Shown piece after piece: positions 25,512 to 33,127 of a DNA stretch of 44,638 nt (the stretch's first letter is position 1; each line of letters opens with the position of its first letter). The position numbers were made by a program, and so were the translations under genes. The notes under the pieces are model-generated. The model saw only the letters and a program-made list of their open reading frames with translations, was not told where the DNA came from and did not search any database. The DNA comes from Lachnospiraceae bacterium (GTDB lineage: Bacteria > Bacillota > Clostridia > Lachnospirales > Lachnospiraceae): contig JAGAPO010000072.1 in NCBI GenBank assembly GCA_017623215.1, forward strand, positions 1 through 44,638, given 5' to 3'.

Positions 25512-26447
25512 ATGATAATTCGTCAGTCCGCGTTCGCGGGAAGCGAGCGTATGCTTAAGGGCGGTCTTCACTGCCACACAACCCGTTCCGATGGCAAAGG
25601 AACGCCGGAGGAGGTTATCCGTCTTCATTATGAGAACGGATATGATTTCATGACATTAACCGATCACTTTATTTACAATTATAAGAATTACGCGCCGGAG
25701 ATTCCGATTACGATTATTCCGGGTGTCGAGCTCGGCGGTATGGTGGAGCGTGACCACGGCTTCCGCACCTTCCATTCGGTTTGTATCGGACCGAACAACG
25801 AGACGAACGGATTTGCACAGGATGAGAAGATTCCGAGCGCAGATCAGCTGAGTCCGAATAAGATTGTTAAGGATCAGTATGAGTATCAGCCGTATCTCGA
25901 TATGATTCATGAGAAGAACAATCTTACGATTTACTGCCATCCGGAGTGGAGCTCCACGCCTGCAAGATATTTTGAGAATATGAAGGGCAATTTCGCAATG
26001 GAGATCTGGAACACAGGCTGCGTGCAGGTATACGACATCGACAAGGATGCTGCTTACTGGGACGAGGTTCTGGGACAGGGAAAGCGCATCTGGGGGGTTG
26101 CATCCGATGATGGACACAAGATGGAGCAGCACTGCGGCGGCTGGGTTATGGTTCGCGCAGAGAACAACGTGGATGCAATTCTGGCAGCGCTTGAGAGAGG
26201 CGATTTCTATTCCTCCTGCGGCCCGAAGATTTATGATTTCTATGTAGAAGACGGTGTCGCGCATGTGAAGTGCGATCCGAGCTGTATGGTGAAGTTCCAC
26301 GCAGATCGTCATCCCTCCGTATGTGTAAGGGGCGAAGGCCTGACCGAGGCGGAGTGTAAGATTGGAGAAGGGTACTATTATGTTCGCGCAAGTATTACGG
26401 ATGCACAGGGACGTAAGGCGTGGACGAATCCGATCTTCCTGGATTAA
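25512..26447 (+). CDS. PHP-domain metal-dependent phosphoesterase
   Basis: A 311-residue cytoplasmic enzyme of the polymerase-and-histidinol-phosphatase superfamily. Metal ligands are visible in order: HCHTTRSDG near 21, TDHF near 48, PGVE near 73, IYCHPEW near 145 and SDDGH near 205. These are the classic PHP motifs for a two- or three-metal site hydrolysing phosphate esters. ATG 25512 follows AGGAGGATAAGGAT. The C-terminal 70 residues look like a beta-sandwich. The codons are rich in the C/U-ending choices of well expressed genes. It stands as a single gene with its own promoter, converging with the AraC gene. Substrate unknown; a nucleotide or sugar phosphate is possible. Confidence 0.85.
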   Translation: MIIRQSAFAGSERMLKGGLHCHTTRSDGKGTPEEVIRLHYENGYDFMTLTDHFIYNYKNYAPEIPITIIPGVELGGMVERDHGFRTFHSVCIGPNNETNGFAQDEKIPSADQLSPNKIVKDQYEYQPYLDMIHEKNNLTIYCHPEWSSTPARYFENMKGNFAMEIWNTGCVQVYDIDKDAAYWDEVLGQGKRIWGVASDDGHKMEQHCGGWVMVRAENNVDAILAALERGDFYSSCGPKIYDFYVEDGVAHVKCDPSCMVKFHADRHPSVCVRGEGLTEAECKIGEGYYYVRASITDAQGRKAWTNPIFLD

Positions 26448-26485
26448 TCGAAAAGAGTACATAGTGTGAGAAATTGCACTGATGT

Positions 26486-26538
26486 GCGATTCCCCGAACA
26501 AAAAACGTTCTCGGAACGGAGATTAGCATGAGAATCGC
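26486..26538. terminator. Possible structured region between convergent genes
   Basis: GCGATTC (26486-26492) and GAATCGC (26532-26538) form outer arms, with a bulged inner stem CCGAAC/GTTC-TC-GG. There is no clear T-run, so this is only a weak candidate for the shared terminator of the PHP and AraC genes. Confidence 0.25.
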
Positions 26539-26549
26539 GCTGATACGGC

Positions 26550-27362
26550 TCAGAAGTTCACCGCTTCCTTTTTGTATTCCCGCGGCGTACACCCTGTGAT
26601 CTTTTTGAAGGTCTTGTCAAAATAACCGGAGGAGTTAAAGCCGCTCTCCAGCGCGATCTCGAGCGTGTTCCGATTCGTGGATGATAGGAGTCCGCACGCG
26701 TGCTTTATCTTAATGGTATTCAGATACGTGATGACACTGGTGCCGAGCGTATGTTTAAACAGTCGGCATAAGTGTTCTTTCGTAATGTAAAAATGCTCTG
26801 CAATCTGCTGCAATGAGCTGATCTCCCTGAAATTGGAATTCATATATTCCACGATCTCGGAGATCAGCTCTTTTTTGCCCGTGTTCCTTGGAGTTCTGTC
26901 CAGGTTATCAATCAGGATAGTGATGATATTCGAAAATGTAAGGAATTGCCGAATCCCGGATTCCTCCCGGAGGTTCTTTAAGAGCTTCTGAATCTGATAA
27001 AAGCTCTCGGGGGACAGACTGATCAACTTTGCATCAAAGATTCGGTGGATATAATTCAGGTATTCTAAGGTCCCGTACCGTTCCACATAGGCATCTTTAA
27101 AATAGATTAAAAATCGTTCGAATCCGGTTCCACCCATGGTGTGATGCAGCTCGCCCTGCTTCAGGATGACACAGTCATGCTTCTTTACACTGATAAGCTC
27201 GTCCCCAATGATATACTGGCGCGAGCCGTCAATTAAAAAGTAAAGCTCATGGAAATTATGATAGTGAAAATAGCTCATGTCATAATCGCTGAGCATGGAC
27301 TGGTCTTTTTTTAAATAAAGGGTAGTAAAGGTATCCTGCATGGATTCATACAATGTCCGCAT
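26550..27362 (-). CDS. AraC-family transcription regulator with cupin sensor
   Basis: A 270-residue regulator. The N-terminal half is a cupin-type ligand-binding domain (FHYHNFHELYFLIDG, CVILKQGELHHT). The C-terminal half has the two AraC helix-turn-helix motifs (ISSLQQIAEHFYITKEHLCRLFKHTLG and TLEIALESGFNSSGYFDKTFKKITGCTPREYKK). The start follows CAGGAG on the minus strand. It is transcribed away from the serine hydrolase-GH4 operon, and is probably its activator in response to a sugar or glycoside. An inverted repeat between the two start sites is a candidate operator. Confidence 0.9.
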   Translation of the reverse strand: MRTLYESMQDTFTTLYLKKDQSMLSDYDMSYFHYHNFHELYFLIDGSRQYIIGDELISVKKHDCVILKQGELHHTMGGTGFERFLIYFKDAYVERYGTLEYLNYIHRIFDAKLISLSPESFYQIQKLLKNLREESGIRQFLTFSNIITILIDNLDRTPRNTGKKELISEIVEYMNSNFREISSLQQIAEHFYITKEHLCRLFKHTLGTSVITYLNTIKIKHACGLLSSTNRNTLEIALESGFNSSGYFDKTFKKITGCTPREYKKEAVNF

Positions 27363-27417
27363 CTGTAAAAATCTCCTGTTTTGATGTTAATATAGTACAA
27401 TAAAATTTGGAACAGGT

Positions 27418-27438
27418 CAATATATTTGTAGAATATTG
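27418..27438. promoter_or_regulatory. Candidate operator between araC-type gene and hydrolase operon
   Basis: CAATAT (27418-27423) and ATATTG (27433-27438) form a short inverted repeat in the divergent region. Short arms keep confidence low. Confidence 0.3.
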
Positions 27439-27530
27439 GACTATTTTTTGCTACGATGAGTCTATCATCAGCAGGGCTGGTATTCAGAAGGGACGCAGCA
27501 TCAAGAGAGAATCAGAAAGGAAGGATTGCG

Positions 27531-29075
27531 ATGTTTGAATTGGTATCGCCGGAGAGCGCAGGGATCTCTTCGGAAGTAATTTTGGATTTTTGGAAACGGT
27601 ATGACTCGTATGAGTTCTCGACTCACAGTATTATAATGGCAAGGGGAGATAAGATTTTCGCGGAGGCGTATTATGCACCGTTCCATAAGGATTTTAAGCA
27701 CAGAATGTATTCGGTGTCCAAGAGCTTTGTGGCCGCCGCAGTCGGTCTGTGCGAGGAGGAAGGGCTGCTGTCGCTGGATGATAAGCTGGCAGATTATTTC
27801 CCGGAATATCTGGATGCTCCGGGCGGGGAAAGCGCGGAGAAGTCCGGGAAGCCCGGGAAGCCCGCGGCGAATGAGAACCTGAAGGAGATGACCATCCGGG
27901 ACATGCTTACGATGTCAACCTGTATCGACGAGAACATCTGGTGGTTTACAAGCGGAACGAAGGATCGGAATGAAGTGTATTTTCAGCTGAACGCGTCCAG
28001 AATTCCGGGTACCACGTTCCGATATGACAGTCCGGGCTCCTATATGCTTGGCGTAATTGTCGAAAAGCTTACGGGAAAGCCGTTCTTAGAATATCTGAAA
28101 GAAAAGATATTGCATAATATCGGATTTTCCGAGGATGCGTATTGCCTGAAATGTCCGGGCGGGTATTCCTTCGCGGACTCGGGAGTGATGTGCAGCGCGA
28201 GGGATTTGCTCGCATTTGCGCGTTTTGTAATGAATAAGGGAACCTGGGACGGGGCAAGGTATCTGAATCAGGAATTCCTTGAGGCGGCGACCGCAAAGCA
28301 GGTGGATAATGATCCGCGCTGTGTGGGTACAAGCTACAACTGCCATGGCTACGGATATCAGATCTGGAAGGCGCCGAATGACGGCTTTGCGTTTATCGGA
28401 ATGGGAGATCAGCTTGCAATCTGTGATCCGGCCTCGGAGTTCATCTTTATTATTAATTCCGATAATCAGGGAAATGATAATGCAAGAGCGCTTCTTTATC
28501 ATGAGATTTATCATAATCTGGTCCCGAAGCTTAAGGAGCCGCTTGCGGAGAATCCGGCGGCGTATGCAGAATTGACGGAGTATCTGAAGTCGAGAGAACT
28601 GGTGCATCTTTCGGGCAGCAGAAGCAGTTTTCAGGAGAAGATAGACGGAGTTACCTACGTTCTGGAAGAGAATCCGATGGGGATCGAAAAGATGCGTTTT
28701 GATTTTGACGGCGATAGAGGGACGCTTACTTATCAGAATGCGCAGGGAGAGAAGAAGCTTTTATTCGGTCTTGACCGCAATGCATTCTCAAAGTTCCCGC
28801 AGGATGGTTACTCGGATATGATCGCGACCATTGAGGAAAAGGGACACCGGTATGACTGCGCCTGCTCCGCGGCTTGGGTGGAGGAGAAAAAGCTGAAGCT
28901 CAAGGTGCAGATTATTGATAAATATTTCGGTAATATCTGCATGACCTTTGGCTTCAAGGATAACCGGGTAGGAATCGTAATGGTCAAGAACGCAGAGGCT
29001 TTCCTGAATGAGTACTGCGGGCTGGCGAACGGAAAGGCACAGAGCCGGAATGAAATAGGCACGAAGGGAGATTAG
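27531..29075 (+). CDS. Serine hydrolase of the beta-lactamase/esterase family
   Basis: A 514-residue protein with the class C beta-lactamase fold. The nucleophile motif SVSK lies near residue 60 and the second motif Tyr-x-Ser (YDSPGSY) near 163; the third, usually His/Lys-x-Gly, is not clear. There is no signal peptide, so the enzyme is cytoplasmic and likely an esterase or a peptidase-like hydrolase rather than a resistance enzyme. The region after about residue 385 is a separate beta-rich domain. ATG 27531 follows AAAGGAAGGA. It is co-transcribed with the GH4 gene that starts 1 nt after its stop, suggesting it removes acyl groups from the glycoside handled by that enzyme. The coupling is inferred from context. 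Confidence 0.75.
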   Translation: MFELVSPESAGISSEVILDFWKRYDSYEFSTHSIIMARGDKIFAEAYYAPFHKDFKHRMYSVSKSFVAAAVGLCEEEGLLSLDDKLADYFPEYLDAPGGESAEKSGKPGKPAANENLKEMTIRDMLTMSTCIDENIWWFTSGTKDRNEVYFQLNASRIPGTTFRYDSPGSYMLGVIVEKLTGKPFLEYLKEKILHNIGFSEDAYCLKCPGGYSFADSGVMCSARDLLAFARFVMNKGTWDGARYLNQEFLEAATAKQVDNDPRCVGTSYNCHGYGYQIWKAPNDGFAFIGMGDQLAICDPASEFIFIINSDNQGNDNARALLYHEIYHNLVPKLKEPLAENPAAYAELTEYLKSRELVHLSGSRSSFQEKIDGVTYVLEENPMGIEKMRFDFDGDRGTLTYQNAQGEKKLLFGLDRNAFSKFPQDGYSDMIATIEEKGHRYDCACSAAWVEEKKLKLKVQIIDKYFGNICMTFGFKDNRVGIVMVKNAEAFLNEYCGLANGKAQSRNEIGTKGD

Positions 29076-29076
29076 T

Positions 29077-30477
29077 ATGATTTACAAGGAAAAGAAAGTG
29101 GAGAAAATCAAAATCGCATACATAGGAGGAGGATCCAGAGGCTGGGCCTGGGGCTTAATGAGCGATCTCGCAGCGTGCGAGGATATATCGGGCGAGGTAT
29201 TCCTGTACGATATTGATTACGAGGCGGCACAGCACAATGAGATCATCGGAAATAAATTCAAAGAGTGCGAGGATGCAAAGTCAATCTGGAATTATTATGC
29301 GGCAAAGACGGCCGAAGAGGCGCTGACAGGAGCGGATTTTGTGATTATATCCATTCTTCCGGGTACGTTCGACGAGATGGAATCCGATGTCCACGCCCCC
29401 GAAAAATACGGAATTTATCAGTCGGTCGGAGATACTTCGGGACCGGGAGGGATCTTAAGAGCGATGAGAACCGTTCCGATGTATGAAGAGATTGCAGAGA
29501 ATATTAAGCGATATTGTCCCGATGCCTGGGTGATCAATTATACGAATCCGATGACGCTCTGCGTCAGAACCCTATACCGGGTCTTTCCAGAAATCAAGGC
29601 GTTCGGGTGCTGCCATGAGGTATTCGGAACGCAGAAGGTGCTCGCACAGGCGCTGGAGACCATATGCGGAATTGAGAAGGTTGACAGAAGTGAGATTAAG
29701 GTGAATCCGGTAGCGGTCAATCATTTTACCTGGCTGACAAGCGCTCGGTATAAGAACATGGATCTGTTCCCGGTGTATGCGGAATTCGCAAAGAGATACG
29801 CAGAGACCGGATATATTGACAAGCTGGATAAGAACTGGATGAATAACCAATTTGCCTGTACGCAGAAGGTAAAGTTCGACCTGTTCTTGCGCTATGGCTG
29901 GATTGCGGCGGCGGGTGACAGACATCTTGCGGAATTCTGCGAAGGCAAGTGGTATCTGAAGAATCCGGAGCCTATCAAGGAATGGGGCTTCGGCCTGACT
30001 TCCGTTGCATGGAGAAAAGAGGATCTGGCAGAACGTCTGGAAAGAAGCAGAAGGCTGCGTGAGGGAGAAGAGAAGGTTGCAATCAGAGGAACGGGAGAAG
30101 AAGGCGTGAACCAGATCAGAGCCCTTCTTGGGCTGTGCGAACTGGTAACAAATGTGAATATTCCGAATATCGGACAGATTCCGAATCTGCCGAAGGGCGC
30201 AGTCGTGGAGACGAATGCGGTATTCCGGGCCGGTTCGGTTACACCTGTGATGGCCGGGGAGATTCCGAAGGAGATCTATCCGCTGGTAGCAAGAATCTGC
30301 GGTGAGCAGGAGCAGCTGAATGAGGCGATTGCGGAGAGGAACGTAGGTCGGATCTTTGACGCATTTGCCAATGATCCGTTGGTAACCTGTACGCTGGAGG
30401 AGGCAAAAGAGCTGTTCAGGGAAATGGTAATGAATACGAAAGAGTATCTTACGTCCTACGATCTCAGTGTTCTGTAA
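29077..30477 (+). CDS. Glycoside hydrolase family 4 enzyme (NAD and metal dependent)
   Basis: A 466-residue GH4 protein. These use NAD+ and Mn2+ and cleave alpha- or beta-glycosides by oxidation at C3, in the cytoplasm. The N-terminal Rossmann motif reads KIAYIGGGSRGWAWGL. A conserved Asn-Pro pair follows (VINYTNPMT). The metal-binding Cys-His occurs in GCCHEVFG near 178-180, and a second metal His occurs in VNHFTW near 214. The CHEVFG form is neither the CHS of alpha-galactosidases nor the CHG of alpha-glucosidases, so the specificity is open. It starts 1 nt after the serine hydrolase and ends before a terminator. Confidence 0.88.
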   Translation: MIYKEKKVEKIKIAYIGGGSRGWAWGLMSDLAACEDISGEVFLYDIDYEAAQHNEIIGNKFKECEDAKSIWNYYAAKTAEEALTGADFVIISILPGTFDEMESDVHAPEKYGIYQSVGDTSGPGGILRAMRTVPMYEEIAENIKRYCPDAWVINYTNPMTLCVRTLYRVFPEIKAFGCCHEVFGTQKVLAQALETICGIEKVDRSEIKVNPVAVNHFTWLTSARYKNMDLFPVYAEFAKRYAETGYIDKLDKNWMNNQFACTQKVKFDLFLRYGWIAAAGDRHLAEFCEGKWYLKNPEPIKEWGFGLTSVAWRKEDLAERLERSRRLREGEEKVAIRGTGEEGVNQIRALLGLCELVTNVNIPNIGQIPNLPKGAVVETNAVFRAGSVTPVMAGEIPKEIYPLVARICGEQEQLNEAIAERNVGRIFDAFANDPLVTCTLEEAKELFREMVMNTKEYLTSYDLSVL

Positions 30478-30594
30478 TCACCTTTGATTATATTTCCGGC
30501 CAGGCCGCGGAAAGTCCGCCGCACTGAGCGCAAGTAGGTATAGCAGAAAGAGACCTGACAGCCCGGTGATAGACAATACCCGGAACAGGGAAGG

Positions 30595-30640
30595 AAAGGA
30601 AGCTGCCAATGCACCTGCACGGATAGCTTCCTTTTTCTTT
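30595..30640 (+). terminator. Terminator after the GH4 gene
   Basis: AAAGGAAGCT (30595-30604) pairs with AGCTTCCTTT (30625-30634), followed by TTCTTT. Confidence 0.7.
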
Positions 30641-30664
30641 CCAAATATTCGCGCAAAAAAGTAG

Positions 30665-30692
30665 TTGACAAACCGGATATCCATGGTATAAT
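30665..30692 (+). promoter_or_regulatory. Promoter of the metal-efflux unit
   Basis: Consensus TTGACA (30665-30670), a 16-nt spacer and TATAAT (30687-30692). Confidence 0.8.
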
Positions 30693-30705
30693 GAAATCAA
30701 TAAAA

Positions 30706-30727
30706 CGATTAAACGATTGTTTAATTG
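30706..30727. promoter_or_regulatory. Palindromic operator of the metal-efflux unit
   Basis: CGATTAAAC (30706-30714), spacer GATT and GTTTAATTG (30719-30727) form 9-bp arms with one mismatch, just downstream of the -10 box. Position and form fit a repressor of the ArsR/SmtB kind blocking transcription until metal binds. Confidence 0.6.
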
Positions 30728-30758
30728 TTAAAACTGATTGAGAATGGAGGATTCTTTT

Positions 30759-30980
30759 ATGAAGAAAGTATTTAAGCTGATCGATTTGGATTGTGCGAAC
30801 TGCGCGGCGAAGGTGGAGAATGCGATTGCGAAGCTGGACGGTGTTACGAAGGTTACGGTAAGCTTTATGACGCAGAAGATGACGCTTGAGGCGGACGATG
30901 ATAAATTTGACGAGGTAGTGGAGCAGGCTGTGAAGCTCGCGAAGAAAGTAGATCCGGATATGGAGATTGTGCTGAAGTAG
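30759..30980 (+). CDS. HMA-domain metal chaperone
   Basis: A 73-residue single heavy-metal-associated domain with the metal-binding motif DCANCAAKVENAI (Cys-x-x-Cys near residues 11-14). It passes a metal ion to the P-type ATPase encoded about 100 nt downstream, which lacks its own N-terminal HMA domain. The LDCANCA form resembles the HMA of zinc/cadmium pumps rather than the GMTCxxC of copper chaperones, so Zn/Cd/Pb handling is the better guess. ATG 30759 follows ATGGAGGATTC. It is under the palindromic operator. Confidence 0.85.
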   Translation: MKKVFKLIDLDCANCAAKVENAIAKLDGVTKVTVSFMTQKMTLEADDDKFDEVVEQAVKLAKKVDPDMEIVLK

Positions 30981-31079
30981 AGAGGAAAGAGCAGACGGCA
31001 GGGGATGGGCAGGCAGCTGCGGCATCCCCTGAATTATGCCTGATATAAGGCAGATAGGTAAGAGGAATGGAGGGTTCCT

Positions 31080-32969
31080 ATGAGTAAAAAACAGAAGAAA
31101 CGATTGTATCGGATTCTGATTGCCGCCGCCATCTTTGTGGTGGGGTTCTTTCTGGAACATATCGGATGGGTTCCGGACTGGGTAAGACTTATCGTATTTC
31201 TGGTATGTTACGCGGTAATCGGCTGGGATGTTGTGTGGAAGGCGGTTCGGAATATTACACATGGCCAGGTATTTGATGAGAATTTCCTGATGTCGCTTGC
31301 GACGGTCGGAGCATTCTTTATCGGGGATTACGCGGAAGCGGTTGCGGTTATGCTCTTTTACCAGGTCGGAGAGCTGTTCCAGTCGTATGCGGTGGATAAG
31401 TCAAGGAAGTCGATTGCGGATCTGATGGATATCAGACCGGATTACGCGAATCTGCTGCGGGACGGCGTGACGGAGGAGGTGGATCCGGAGGAAGTTGCGA
31501 TTGGAGATTGGATTATCGTTAAGCCGGGTGAGCGAGTTCCGCTTGATGGCGTTATTCTGGAGGGAAAGACTACGTTCGATACGTCCGCTCTGACCGGAGA
31601 GTCGATGCCGAGAGATGCAGCGGCCGGTGACGCGATTATCAGCGGCTGTATTAATCTGACCGGAACAATTACCGTTCAGGTAACAAAGGAATTCGGAGAG
31701 TCCACGGTGGCGAAGATTCTGGATCTGGTTGAGAACGCGAGCTCGCGCAAGGCGAACGCGGAGAATTTTATTACGAAGTTCGCACGATATTATACCCCTG
31801 CGGTTGTAATTGTAGCGGTGCTGATTGCGATAGTACCGCCGCTTGTGATACCGGGGCAGATATTCTCGGATTGGCTCTACCGGGCACTTTCGTTCCTTGT
31901 TGTGTCATGTCCGTGCGCGCTGGTGATTTCGATTCCGCTCGGATTCTTCGGAGGCATCGGAGGTGCGTCAAAGTGCGGTATCCTGGTGAAGGGAAGCAAT
32001 TATCTGGAAGCGCTGGCTGCTGCGGAGATGATAGTATTTGATAAGACGGGAACGCTTACGAAGGGGAATTTCGCGGTTACGAAGATAGAACCCGCGGAAG
32101 GAATGGAAGAAGCAGAGCTGCTCCGGATTGCAGCTTATGCAGAGAGCGATTCCAGTCACCCTATCTCTGTGTCGATTCGGAAAGCCTATGGGCAGGAGAT
32201 TCCCGAAGGTGTGGCAAAAGTGGTTGAGGAGATTGCCGGGCACGGTGTGAAAGCGGTCATCGAGGGCAGAACCATATATGCCGGCAATGCAAGGCTGATG
32301 GCGCGTCAGGGCATTGCGATTCCTGAGAATTCGGAGATCGGTACGATCGTATACCTCGCGTCGGAGAGCGAATATCTGGGAAGCATCCTGATTGCGGACG
32401 AGGTAAAGCCGGATGCGGCTGACGCAGTGCTGTGGCTGAAGCTTGAGGGAATCAGGAGAGTTGTCATGCTGACCGGAGATCAGACAGAGGTTGGAGAGCG
32501 CATCGCAAGAGAGCTTGGAATCGAGGAGAGGTACTGCGAGCTGCTTCCGGGTGATAAGGTGGATAAGGTTGAGGAGCTGTTGAAGCAGACCTCGCCGAAG
32601 GGAAAGCTTATCTACGTGGGTGACGGAATCAACGATGCTCCGGTACTCGCCAGAGCCGATATTGGAATCGCGATGGGCGGCCTTGGATCGGACGCGGCGA
32701 TTGAGGCGGCGGATATTGTGATTATGACGGATGAACCGTCGAAGATTGTAAAGGCCTTCAGAATCTCGGAGAAGACCATGGAGATCGTGAAGCAGAATAT
32801 TATATTTGCACTGGCGGTCAAGGGAATCGTACTTTTACTGACTGCATTTGGACTGTCGAATATGTGGGAAGCAGTATTTGCAGATGTTGGAGTTGCGGTC
32901 ATTGCAATCCTGAATTCGATGCGTGCGATGAAGGTTCCCAAAAAAAGATGGGAGCAGGAGATAGACTAA
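31080..32969 (+). CDS. P1B-type heavy-metal ATPase (Zn/Cd/Pb class)
   Basis: A 629-residue metal efflux pump. About eight membrane helices, with the CPC metal site (VVSCPCALVISIP) near 277, the actuator motif ALTGES, the phosphorylation motif DKTGTLT near 320, Ser-Ser-His-Pro near 358-361, and GDGINDAPVLA near 513. A late Asp in FADVGVAVIAILNS near the end matches the ZntA/CadA class, as opposed to copper pumps. No N-terminal HMA domain is present; the separate small gene upstream supplies one. ATG 31080 follows GGAGGGTTCCT. It ends before a very long hairpin terminator. Confidence 0.92.
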   Translation: MSKKQKKRLYRILIAAAIFVVGFFLEHIGWVPDWVRLIVFLVCYAVIGWDVVWKAVRNITHGQVFDENFLMSLATVGAFFIGDYAEAVAVMLFYQVGELFQSYAVDKSRKSIADLMDIRPDYANLLRDGVTEEVDPEEVAIGDWIIVKPGERVPLDGVILEGKTTFDTSALTGESMPRDAAAGDAIISGCINLTGTITVQVTKEFGESTVAKILDLVENASSRKANAENFITKFARYYTPAVVIVAVLIAIVPPLVIPGQIFSDWLYRALSFLVVSCPCALVISIPLGFFGGIGGASKCGILVKGSNYLEALAAAEMIVFDKTGTLTKGNFAVTKIEPAEGMEEAELLRIAAYAESDSSHPISVSIRKAYGQEIPEGVAKVVEEIAGHGVKAVIEGRTIYAGNARLMARQGIAIPENSEIGTIVYLASESEYLGSILIADEVKPDAADAVLWLKLEGIRRVVMLTGDQTEVGERIARELGIEERYCELLPGDKVDKVEELLKQTSPKGKLIYVGDGINDAPVLARADIGIAMGGLGSDAAIEAADIVIMTDEPSKIVKAFRISEKTMEIVKQNIIFALAVKGIVLLLTAFGLSNMWEAVFADVGVAVIAILNSMRAMKVPKKRWEQEID

Positions 32970-33005
32970 AGGGATAAAGAAAATGACGAAGATAGCAGAA
33001 TGAAG

Positions 33006-33082
33006 AAAGGTCCGGGATCCGGATTCGGCAGCGGCTGTGCCAGAGTTGGCCTGCTGCGTTCGAATCCGGATCCCGGACCTTT
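33006..33082. terminator. Long hairpin between convergent genes
   Basis: The arms at 33006-33027 and 33061-33082 are perfect 22-bp complements (starting AAAGGTCCGGGATCC and ending GGACCTTT). An inner GCAGC/GCTGC pair lies in the loop. It lies between the P-type ATPase and the convergent sulfatase gene and probably ends both transcripts. Confidence 0.75.
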
Positions 33083-33127
33083 GACTTGGGACGTTCAATA
33101 ACGTTCTCGGAATGACCGCCGCGGCGG

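Noticed and set aside
26504..33112. 13-nt sequence AACGTTCTCGGAA present at 26504 and 33100
   Set aside because: Exact 13-nt matches are expected by chance in a window of this size; no longer shared context.
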